Source: Candidatus Aenigmatarchaeota archaeon
GTDB lineage: Archaea > Aenigmatarchaeota > Aenigmatarchaeia > QMZP01 > JAFGSV01
Assembly (NCBI GenBank): GCA_030624445.1
Contig: JAUXKD010000006.1
Coordinates: forward strand, 1 to 10,521
DNA length: 10,521 nucleotides
Direction: 5' to 3'
Shown here: positions 1 to 5,381 of the stretch, in pieces
Numbering within the stretch: position 1 is the stretch's first letter
Layout: the number at the start of each line of letters is the position of its first letter
Translations under genes and position numbers: made by a program
The notes under the pieces: generated by a model
Seen by the model: only the letters and a program-made list of their open reading frames with translations
Told to the model about the DNA's origin: nothing
Databases searched by the model: none

Positions 1-21
1 GAAGAGGAAACAGAAGAATAG
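1..21 (+). CDS. 3' end of an upstream gene (partial)
   Basis: In frame 1 the window opens with codons for E-E-E-T-E-E followed by TAG. A run of acidic residues at a C-terminus is common in archaeal proteins. A hairpin and T-run directly after it fits the end of a transcription unit. Only six codons are visible, so neither the product nor the coding nature can be settled. Confidence 0.35.
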   Translation, partial: EEETEE

Positions 22-33
22 CTGGTTCTTACC

Positions 34-53
34 ACCGAACCCCCTCGGTTTTT
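34..53 (+). terminator. Hairpin plus T-run before the aRF1 gene
   Basis: ACCGA (34-38) pairs with TCGGT (45-49) around a six-base C-rich loop, and a run of T follows to base 53. This looks like an intrinsic-type terminator for whatever gene ends at base 21. Archaea also terminate at T-runs alone, so the hairpin may be incidental. Confidence 0.45.
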
Positions 54-63
54 AATCCCAGGG

Positions 64-73
64 TTTAAAATTA
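64..73 (+). promoter_or_regulatory. TATA box of the aRF1 gene
   Basis: TTTAAAATTA lies about 26 bases before base 93-95, which would give a transcript with a very short leader that may include part of the Shine-Dalgarno-like sequence GGAGTGAT (89-96). Assignment rests on sequence and spacing only. Confidence 0.45.
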
Positions 74-100
74 AAGCATCGTTGTTTTGGAGTGATTGCT

Positions 101-1318
101 ATGGGGAAAGAAACCGTCGCCCACAAGAAGCTGAAAGCGCTCATTAAGAAGCTCTCGTCGATCAGGGGCAGGCATACCGAGCTGATATCAATCTACGTAC
201 CGAAAGATTCCAACCTGAACATCGTGTCGAACCAGGTCACTCAGGAACAGGGAACGGCCGCCAACATAAAATCCAAAACTGTCAGGAAGAACGTCACCGG
301 CGCGCTTGAGAAGATCACGCAGCAGCTCAAGCTGTACAAACGTACGCCTCCAAACGGCCTGGCAATCTTTTGCGGAAACATCTCCGAGAAGGAGGGCGAA
401 AGCGACCTGGAGTTGTGGATGATAGAGCCTCCGGAACCACTGAATCAGAGGCTCTACAGGTGTGACCAGCAGTTCGTTACAGATCCCCTCCGCCACATGG
501 TGAGGGAGAAAGAGGTTTACATCCTTGTTGTGATGGACAAGTCTGAAGCCGACATAGGCGCGTTAAAAGGGAAGGCCATAGAGAACCTCAAGCACCTGGA
601 CTCGCTGGTCCCAGGGAAGACGAAGAAAGGCGGATGGTCGCAGGCCCGTTACGCACGCGTCCGCGAGGGTCTTCTCAACGACCACATGAAGAAGACCGGG
701 GAAATTACGACGTCTTTCGTCCGGGACATGCCCGACCTCAAAGGCATAATAATAGGGGGACCAGGCCCGATAAAGGACATGTTCCACAAAGGGGATTTCC
801 TGCCGACCGACGTGAAGTCCAAGGTCATCGGAGTGGTGGACACTTCGTACACGGGCGATTACGGCCTGAAGGAAATGCTGACCAGGGGGGAGGACCTCCT
901 GTCGGAGGCGTCTGTCACGAAGGAGAGGAAGCTTCTGGAAAGGTTCTTCTCTGAACTCTCAAAGGATTCCGGACTCGCTGTCTACGGGCAGCTGGAAACT
1001 GTCAAGGCGCTCGAGATGGGCGCGGTGGAAACCCTGCTCATTTCCGAATCGTTCGACTGGGTGCAAGCGAAGCTGTCTTGCCCCGCCTGCAAAAACAAAA
1101 TCGAAAAGGCCGTGAAGTCTGAGAAGAAGCACTCGGTTGAATGCCCCAAATGCGGGACCGTCATGGAAGTGGAGAATGAAGAGGACGCACTGGAAAAGCT
1201 TGAAGAAACCGCCGATAATGTCAACAGCGTTGTTGAAATCATATCGACAGACACCATGGAAGGGAATCAGCTTCAGGAAATGGGCGGCATAGCCGGGATA
1301 CTGAGGTACAAGATATAG
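101..1318 (+). CDS. prf1: Peptide chain release factor aRF1 with GGW in place of GGQ
   Basis: This is an archaeal class I release factor, which reads all three stop codons in the ribosomal A site and triggers peptidyl-tRNA hydrolysis. The ATG at 101 was chosen because GGAGTGAT (89-96) sits just upstream; a GTG at 92 is in frame but overlaps that site. The product is 405 residues, normal for aRF1. Visible marks are a GRHTELISIYVP segment in the N-domain, the stop-decoding NIKS motif (residues 55-58) and the YxCxxxF motif as YRCDQQF (119-125). A C-x2-C...C-x2-C zinc knuckle lies in the last quarter (CPAC, CPKC). The M-domain loop, which in the family reads GGQ followed by a basic R[FY]xRxR segment, reads KKGGWSQARYARVR, with GGW at 177-179 (bases 629-637). 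Spacing to the basic segment is unchanged. The stop-decoding domain is therefore intact while the catalytic glutamine is replaced. It may be a true aRF1 with a variant loop or a paralogue. Confidence 0.93.
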   Translation: MGKETVAHKKLKALIKKLSSIRGRHTELISIYVPKDSNLNIVSNQVTQEQGTAANIKSKTVRKNVTGALEKITQQLKLYKRTPPNGLAIFCGNISEKEGESDLELWMIEPPEPLNQRLYRCDQQFVTDPLRHMVREKEVYILVVMDKSEADIGALKGKAIENLKHLDSLVPGKTKKGGWSQARYARVREGLLNDHMKKTGEITTSFVRDMPDLKGIIIGGPGPIKDMFHKGDFLPTDVKSKVIGVVDTSYTGDYGLKEMLTRGEDLLSEASVTKERKLLERFFSELSKDSGLAVYGQLETVKALEMGAVETLLISESFDWVQAKLSCPACKNKIEKAVKSEKKHSVECPKCGTVMEVENEEDALEKLEETADNVNSVVEIISTDTMEGNQLQEMGGIAGILRYKI

Positions 1319-1358
1319 TCCGGGTCAGAAACGCAGCCTTACGATTTCTCAGAAACGC

Positions 1359-1889
1359 TCAAAGTACCTTGTCTTCCCATTTGTACAGCCGCTTCCTGAA
1401 TTTCCACACCACCATGGTTGCAAGCGATCCGAAGATGAAACCCGCGATCACGTCATTCAGTGTGTGCACGCCAAGCGCCATCCTTGAAACCCCGACCAGG
1501 ACCGGCAAGGAGTAGAGCAGCAGATACTTCCTTTTTCTCAGCAGCAATACAAGGGCGGTCACAACCCCTGTTATGGTTGCCGTGTGCCCCGAGGGGAACG
1601 CGAATGTCTTGGGGCAGTAGGGGTTGCATCCGGACACCGGGCACGGTATGCACGACCTAGGGACCTGGAAAACCAGCTTCAGGGCCTCGGTTCCTACGAA
1701 AGATATCAAAAGCGCGGGAATGATCAGCAGCAGGAATCTCTTCAGCATGCGCCTTGTTTCTGCCTTTTCCTTTCCAACCGGGCGTGACCTTCCGAGCAGG
1801 AAATACAGGGCTGTCATCCCCAACACGGCCAAAGACAGCAATGGAGGGTCTCCTAAGAGCGTCACGATTGACCAAAAAACTGCATTCAT
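1359..1889 (-). CDS. PAP2-family membrane phosphatase
   Basis: Integral membrane phosphatase of the PAP2 superfamily. Members hydrolyse phosphate esters of lipids or isoprenoid pyrophosphates through a histidine phospho-intermediate. All three signature motifs are recognisable in the 176 residues: K71-x6-R78 (motif 1, followed by Ser where Pro is usual), PSGH at 99-102 (motif 2), and SR at 135-136 with H142 and D146 (SRx5Hx3D, motif 3). Hydrophobic segments lie at about 5-32, 52-70, 103-117, 122-135 and 147-162, so five to six membrane helices are likely. Between motifs 1 and 2 is a four-cysteine stretch (C80, C83, C88, C92) that could be disulfide-bonded on the outer face. The ATG at 1889 has an AGGTG ribosome site five bases upstream. 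The gene lies 44 bases downstream of TBP on the same strand and may be co-transcribed. The substrate is unknown; undecaprenyl/dolichyl pyrophosphate or phosphatidate types are possible. Confidence 0.88.
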   Translation of the reverse strand: MNAVFWSIVTLLGDPPLLSLAVLGMTALYFLLGRSRPVGKEKAETRRMLKRFLLLIIPALLISFVGTEALKLVFQVPRSCIPCPVSGCNPYCPKTFAFPSGHTATITGVVTALVLLLRKRKYLLLYSLPVLVGVSRMALGVHTLNDVIAGFIFGSLATMVVWKFRKRLYKWEDKVL

Positions 1890-1895
1890 CAGTAC

Positions 1896-1913
1896 ACCTG
1901 GATTACCTGGATT
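1896..1913. repeat. Tandem 9-bp duplication carrying the PAP2 ribosome site
   Basis: The nonamer ACCTGGATT occurs twice head to tail (1896-1904, 1905-1913). On the minus strand this reads AATCCAGGT twice, just before the PAP2 start, so the Shine-Dalgarno-like AGGT is duplicated. The effect on translation is unknown. Confidence 0.6.
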
Positions 1914-1933
1914 GATCTTTAAGGCAGGAACGC

Positions 1934-2539
1934 TCAGTCATCGTGCACAGGCTCTACTTTCACGCCGATCGCTTCCAGGTTTTCCTTGAATTTTTTGAGC
2001 GCCCTGTGTATCGCCTCGACGTTCTGGGCACCGGCGCAGATTATCCTGCCGGAGGTAAAGAGCAGAAACGCGACTCTCGGTTCTGTTATCCTGTAAACGA
2101 GTCCGGGGAACTGCTCGGGCTCGTACTCGCTGTTTTCGAGTGTGAGCGCGATCTCGTCGAGGTGCAGGTCCGCCTTGATCTTGGTCGAAGCCACTATGTT
2201 TTCGACCTTTATGTGGTATTTCCTGGGCATTTCTATGCCCGCCTTTCTGATCCTCCCCACTATCTTTTCCATCGCGTCCTTGAGGTCTTTATGGGACTTC
2301 GTTCCAGTGCAGACGATCTTCCCCTGCGAAAAAATAAGCGCGGAAGCCCTGGGGAATTTTATCTTGTAGACCAGGCCGGGGAACTGCTCGGGCTGCCACT
2401 CGGTGTTTTCCACCTTTTTAAGCATCTTTTCAAGGGAAATAGGCTTGCCCAGATTCGTGTAGGCTACGATGTTCTGAACCTTGACCTTGAATTCGCTTTT
2501 CTTGTTCTCTTTTTTGCTTTCTTTTTTGCTTTGTTTCAT
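1934..2539 (-). CDS. tbp: TATA-box binding protein (TBP)
   Basis: General transcription factor that binds the TATA box and, with TFB, recruits archaeal RNA polymerase. The protein shows the pseudo-symmetric saddle made of two direct repeats. Each begins with a KVxNIVA-type strand, contains an EQFPGLVY segment, and ends with an FSQGKIVCTG or FTSGRIICAG strand. A lysine-rich N-terminal tail (KQSKKESKKENKK) precedes the first repeat, and the C-terminus is short with only a small acidic end (VHDD). Two starts are possible: ATG at 2554 (206 residues) or at 2539 (201 residues). I chose 2539 because a TTTAAA box centred at about 2564 would start the transcript close to it, giving a leaderless mRNA, and neither ATG has a ribosome site. 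Length and repeats match a complete archaeal TBP. PAP2 follows on the same strand. Confidence 0.96.
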   Translation of the reverse strand: MKQSKKESKKENKKSEFKVKVQNIVAYTNLGKPISLEKMLKKVENTEWQPEQFPGLVYKIKFPRASALIFSQGKIVCTGTKSHKDLKDAMEKIVGRIRKAGIEMPRKYHIKVENIVASTKIKADLHLDEIALTLENSEYEPEQFPGLVYRITEPRVAFLLFTSGRIICAGAQNVEAIHRALKKFKENLEAIGVKVEPVHDD

Positions 2540-2561
2540 GCATATAATTGTCATATACAGG

Positions 2562-2567
2562 TTTAAA
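2562..2567 (-). promoter_or_regulatory. TATA box of the TBP gene
   Basis: TTTAAA on the minus strand, preceded by the purine-rich CGAAACC, which could serve as a TFB-recognition element. Spacing of about 26 bases to the ATG at 2539 suggests a leaderless transcript. TBP would be acting on its own promoter, as for every basal promoter. Confidence 0.5.
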
Positions 2568-2604
2568 GGTTTCGGTTAAGGCGGCTTTGCACAAAAAGTA
2601 AGTT

Positions 2605-2646
2605 CAGTTATATCTTTTAGACTCCACACTTTTAGTTATATCTTTC
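2605..2646. repeat. Direct repeat AGTTATATCTTT x2
   Basis: The 12-mer AGTTATATCTTT occurs at 2606-2617 and again at 2634-2645, a 28-base period. The two copies sit in the AT-rich gap between the divergent TBP and nuclease genes. They could be an operator pair, or a duplicated edge of inserted DNA. Confidence 0.55.
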
Positions 2647-2660
2647 TGGCTTACCACTGT

Positions 2661-2700
2661 TTTTAAATAACTAATAATGGCATAAATCAATCGAGGTGAT
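2661..2700 (+). promoter_or_regulatory. TATA box and ribosome site of the nuclease-like gene
   Basis: TTTTAAATAA (2661-2670) is a good TATA box. GAGGTGAT (2693-2700), a near-perfect complement of the archaeal 16S rRNA 3' end, sits six bases before the ATG at 2707. The predicted transcript start, around 2690, leaves just enough leader for the site. This small gene therefore has its own complete expression signals. Confidence 0.6.
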
Positions 2701-2706
2701 GGTAGA

Positions 2707-2991
2707 ATGATACAGCATGTAACAGCAGTAATTGATGGTGACACCTTCGAGGTTTCACCTGGTTGGGAATGGAAAGGTGAAAAAGGAAACAGAATAAGAC
2801 CAACAGGGTATGATACACCAGAAAAGGGAACTCCTGCCTACGATCAAATGAAGAGAAAACTTGAAGAATTGATCCTAAATAAGGACGTTGTTATAAAAAA
2901 TGTTGTGGATATAGATCGTGGTAGGTTGGTTTGTGAAGTTTATATAGGTGGGAAAAACCTTGCTGACTTCTTCCCTGAATATAAAAAATAA
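2707..2991 (+). CDS. Small staphylococcal-nuclease-like (SNase/TNase) protein
   Basis: A 94-residue protein with the SNase/thermonuclease pattern. Members cleave DNA and RNA with calcium. The residues matching the staphylococcal active site are all present: D12 in VIDGDT (Asp21 of the family enzyme), R31 (Arg35), D36-T37-x-E39 in GYDTPE (Asp40, Thr41, Glu43), and R73 in DRGR (Arg87). No signal peptide is visible, so it should act inside the cell. It is shorter than a typical SNase domain and stops at NLADFFPEYKK, where the family usually continues with a C-terminal helical part. GC content is about 37-38% by hand count, clearly below the flanking core genes. It ends five bases from the stop of a transposase remnant on the other strand. 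Horizontal acquisition is likely. It could be a true nuclease or a nucleic-acid-binding SNase-like fold. Confidence 0.75.
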   Translation: MIQHVTAVIDGDTFEVSPGWEWKGEKGNRIRPTGYDTPEKGTPAYDQMKRKLEELILNKDVVIKNVVDIDRGRLVCEVYIGGKNLADFFPEYKK

Positions 2992-2996
2992 TACAT

Positions 2997-3113
2997 TTAT
3001 GGGCTAGGCATTATGCCCAGCTCGTGCATCTCCTGTATCACTACACAGATGTTATGGCATAGCACCTTAGCCAGTAGTTCGTTCACTTGTCCAACTTTAT
3101 CTTTGCTTCTCAG
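2997..3113 (-). pseudogene. C-terminal remnant of a transposase
   Basis: On the minus strand, 38 codons run from CTG at 3113 to a TAA at 2997-2999. They encode LRSKDKVGQVNELL, then AKVLCHNICVVIQEMHELGI, then a short tail. An (L)RSK...QxNE..CKVLCHNIC.LIQEMxELGI ending is what I recall at the C-termini of DDE transposases of the IS4/IS5-like type that are common in archaea. A stop codon precedes the block in this frame and no start exists, so only the 3' end of the gene survives. The segment lies directly after the aIF5B gene on the same strand. Its first codon overlaps the aIF5B stop (CTGAGA read as Leu-Arg in this frame, and as TGA in the aIF5B frame). The IS family is from memory of the motif, not a search. 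Confidence 0.75.
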
Positions 3114-4831
3114 TCATTTTCCAGTTCTTCGAGCAGTTCCAGCTCGTCTCCGCGCAGCCTGTGCCTGAGCTTGTTCAGAACCGAGACGTCTTTCGGACTC
3201 AGCGCAACGTCCAGCTCGTCACCCTCCTCGATGTTTCTTCCGACAACGCCACCGTCAATGGAAACAGCGACCTTTTCGCCCGCCTTGGATTCGCTCACGT
3301 TCTCCCCTCGCGACTGAAGCTCCTTTATCTCGCCTATGACTTTTCCGTCTTTCTTCAGCTTTCCCCCGGATTTCACGATTCCTTTCATGATTTCCACCCC
3401 CACGATCGCGGGCTTGGACTGCCTGAAGAGATAGCCGGGCATTATCCTGAAGCGGCCGGGCCTGTTCACGGAATTCAGCATGTCGTCTTCCTTCCTCTTG
3501 GAGGATTCCTTCTCCCATTTTTCATAGTCTTCTATCAGCCTGTATATCACGTCCGAGCTGAAGACCTTGACCCTACTGTCGCTGGCGGCCTCTCTCACGT
3601 CACTAGGCAGCTTCACGTTGAAGGCGAATATGAGAGGTTTGGGAAGGCTCCTCACTTCCCTGACATCCTGTTTTGCAACGTCCCCGATGTCGGCCTTTCT
3701 TATGGTAAGCCCAATATCCTGGAGCGTCTTCACCAGGGCCTCAAGGGATCCGAGGGTGTCCGCCCTTAGAATGACGCCCTTGTTTTCAGTCGCTATCTCC
3801 ACCTCGGATATCTCTTCGCTTATCTCCCTTTTCACCGAATCGATCATGCTTTTGTCCCTGACGGCTCGAAGGGGCGAACCCGCGATGACATTTTCCAGCT
3901 CGGGGGCCGCTATTTTAACGCCGGCTGCGGCCGCAACGCTTTTCACGGGCACGAACAGCTTTTCCACTCTCAGTTCCTTCATGACGTTCGGTTTCAGCAG
4001 GGCGCGTATTTTTGTTACAATCATGTCTTTGATGCCTATTACCATCCAGTCTCCTTTCTCGATTTCGCCGTCGTAGAGTATCACGTCTATGGTCGTTCCA
4101 AGGCCCTTGAATTCCTTGACCTCGAGCACCGTGCCCTTCCCTTCTCCCGCCGTAACGAACAGCCTGTCCTTGAGGTATCTCTGCGCCATCCCCGTCAATA
4201 GCATTAGCAGGTCCGGAAGGCCTTCACCCGAGATCCCGCTTACAGGTATCATGGCCACCTTTTTTGTGAAGTCTTCGACCCTGTCGTACCTGTCCGATTC
4301 GAAGCCGAGAGGGGAAAGCTGGCCAACGATGCCGTAAAGCCTCTTCTCCAGTTCGTCCTGCGCCTTTTTGGACTGGACCTTCCAGGAATTCAGGAAGGAG
4401 ACACCTTTGTCCGTCATCCAGCCTGCAATCCGGTCGATCTTTGTCAGAGCTATGATGAACGGTGTTTTGAACTCCTTCAAAAACCGTACGGATTCCTCGG
4501 TCTGGGGCTGCAGGCCTTCGTTTATGTCGATCACGAGAACCGCCATGTCTGCGATCGCTCCTCCCCTCTTTCTCAGTGTCGTGAAGGCCTCATGTCCGGG
4601 CGTGTCTATGAAAAGGAGACCCGGTATGTTGACTTCCACGTTCATTTTTTTCAGGAGCGGACCGCACAGCTTCTTGACGTATCCGATGGGAATTTCGCTC
4701 GCTCCTATATGCTGTGTTATGAGGCCGGCTTCACCTTTAGCAACAACGCTGCCTCTTATGTAATCCAACAGCGTGGTCTTGCCATGATCCACGTGTCCCA
4801 GTACCGCCACTATGGGCTGCCTCAACTTCAT
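3110..4831 (-). CDS. infB: Translation initiation factor aIF5B (IF-2 homologue)
   Basis: Ribosome-dependent GTPase that promotes subunit joining and initiator tRNA placement. Numbered from the ATG at 4831, the G-domain shows GHVDHGKT (12-19), a switch I threonine in GLITQHIGA (T39), DTPGH (76-80), TKID (130-133, where NKID is usual) and the G5-like VSGISGEG. Two beta-barrel domains and a helix-rich linker follow, as in archaeal/eukaryotic IF5B; there is no long N-terminal extension and no intein. The start at 4831 is supported by AGGTG five bases upstream. An upstream in-frame ATG at 4858 lacks one. The C-terminus ends at LEELLEELEND-like acidic residues and its TGA lies in transposase-derived sequence, so the original tail may have been shortened. 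At 573 residues it is close to the length I expect for archaeal members. Confidence 0.95.
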   Translation of the reverse strand: MKLRQPIVAVLGHVDHGKTTLLDYIRGSVVAKGEAGLITQHIGASEIPIGYVKKLCGPLLKKMNVEVNIPGLLFIDTPGHEAFTTLRKRGGAIADMAVLVIDINEGLQPQTEESVRFLKEFKTPFIIALTKIDRIAGWMTDKGVSFLNSWKVQSKKAQDELEKRLYGIVGQLSPLGFESDRYDRVEDFTKKVAMIPVSGISGEGLPDLLMLLTGMAQRYLKDRLFVTAGEGKGTVLEVKEFKGLGTTIDVILYDGEIEKGDWMVIGIKDMIVTKIRALLKPNVMKELRVEKLFVPVKSVAAAAGVKIAAPELENVIAGSPLRAVRDKSMIDSVKREISEEISEVEIATENKGVILRADTLGSLEALVKTLQDIGLTIRKADIGDVAKQDVREVRSLPKPLIFAFNVKLPSDVREAASDSRVKVFSSDVIYRLIEDYEKWEKESSKRKEDDMLNSVNRPGRFRIMPGYLFRQSKPAIVGVEIMKGIVKSGGKLKKDGKVIGEIKELQSRGENVSESKAGEKVAVSIDGGVVGRNIEEGDELDVALSPKDVSVLNKLRHRLRGDELELLEELEND

Positions 4832-4911
4832 TTCCACACCTTCTTTAATTATGAACAAATTCTATTAAAAATAGAGTGGCAACTAGAACTAACGAAATAT
4901 TTCTAAAACTA

Positions 4912-4925
4912 TAAAAAAGGAAGGG
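4912..4925 (-). terminator. T-run downstream of the first small zinc ribbon gene
   Basis: Read on the minus strand, CCCTTCCTTTTTT follows the stop at 4946 by about 20 bases. Pyrimidine/T-rich tracts are the usual archaeal termination signal. It also separates this gene from aIF5B. Confidence 0.4.
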
Positions 4926-4945
4926 ACGTCATTATGAGCGTCTAT

Positions 4946-5086
4946 TCAGCCCCCGATTTTGAAGACTTTGGTGCCGCAATTTGGACATGTTCCCTTGGTT
5001 GCGGGTCTCCCATTCTTCATGGTTATTTTTTCTGCGTCCTTAACGTCTACTTTCGCTTTGCACTTCACACAATAAGCCTGTACCAT
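4946..5086 (-). CDS. 46-residue zinc ribbon protein (DUF5679-like)
   Basis: A small open frame with two CxxC pairs: YCVKC at residues 5-9 and CPNC at 34-37, separated by an NGRPA-containing turn. The protein ends KVFKIGG. This is the pattern of the short archaeal DUF5679 zinc ribbons; the family name is from memory. Such proteins have no established function; with one metal site and several lysines, binding to RNA or a protein partner is possible. Expression signals are strong: GGAGGTC sits seven bases before the ATG at 5086, and a TATA box lies upstream at 5133-5142. It is transcribed on its own, with aIF5B 114 bases downstream. It is a paralogue of the 53-residue gene at 5207-5368. Confidence 0.8.
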   Translation of the reverse strand: MVQAYCVKCKAKVDVKDAEKITMKNGRPATKGTCPNCGTKVFKIGG

Positions 5087-5132
5087 TTTTAAGACCTCCG
5101 ATTTTTGAATTGTGTAAATTATTCACGCGGGG

Positions 5133-5142
5133 TTATATAAAT
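5133..5142 (-). promoter_or_regulatory. TATA box of the 46-residue zinc ribbon gene
   Basis: ATTTATATAA on the minus strand, about 26 bases before the predicted transcript start near 5111. The resulting leader of roughly 25 bases contains the GGAGGTC ribosome site. Confidence 0.6.
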
Positions 5143-5171
5143 GAAATCCGAAGGGGAATTGAGCGTCATAT

Positions 5172-5192
5172 CCGTTTTTTCAGAAAAATCGG
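5172..5192. terminator. Near-perfect palindrome with T/A core
   Basis: CCGTTTTTTC (5172-5181) and GAAAAATCGG (5183-5192) are inverted repeats matching at nine of ten positions around a single base. The palindrome lies just after the stop of the zinc ribbon gene at 5207 (minus strand), where a terminator is expected, and upstream of the next gene's promoter. It could instead be a protein-binding palindrome. Confidence 0.4.
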
Positions 5193-5206
5193 GTTGTCCC
5201 GCCGGC

Positions 5207-5368
5207 TTACCAGAAACCCGTCCTCTTCATTGGCTTTATTCTGAATACGGGGGTGTCGCACTTGGAACATTTCCCCTTGATGGCGTCTTTGCCGTTACTC
5301 ATCTTGAATTCTTCCTCTCCATCAAGATCGACCTTCTTACGGCATTTAACGCAGTATCCTATTGTCAT
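5207..5368 (-). CDS. 53-residue zinc ribbon protein (DUF5679-like paralogue)
   Basis: The open frame encodes MTIGYCVKCRKKVDL..., with CxxC at residues 6-9 and CSKC at 34-37, an SNGKDAIKGKC turn, and a longer basic and aromatic tail ending KRTGFW. It aligns along its length with the 46-residue protein at 4946-5086 (YCVKC, xxNGxxAxKGxC, VF(K/R)I). GGAGAG lies six bases before the ATG at 5368. The start is 13 bases beyond the stop of the KaiC-like ATPase, so it is probably the last gene of that operon. Function is unknown. Placement in the operon suggests it may be a partner or regulatory subunit of the ATPase or the phosphatase, which is inference. Confidence 0.8.
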   Translation of the reverse strand: MTIGYCVKCRKKVDLDGEEEFKMSNGKDAIKGKCSKCDTPVFRIKPMKRTGFW

Positions 5369-5381
5369 GCGACTCTCCGTG

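Noticed and set aside
92..94. GTG as the start of aRF1
   Set aside because: It lies inside the GGAGTGAT ribosome site that is well placed for the ATG at 101.
1943..2566. Long open frame on the plus strand opposite TBP (about 207 codons)
   Set aside because: It is antisense to an unmistakable TBP; the translation shows no family motifs and the frame stays open only because of the codon use of TBP.
3007..3017. Perfect palindrome GGCATTATGCC as a terminator for the nuclease gene
   Set aside because: It falls inside the coding sequence of the transposase remnant (Gly-Ile-Met region) and lacks a T-run, so it is more simply explained as leftover coding sequence.
3161..3769. Open frame on the plus strand inside the aIF5B gene
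   Set aside because: Antisense to conserved aIF5B domains, with no expression signals and no motifs.
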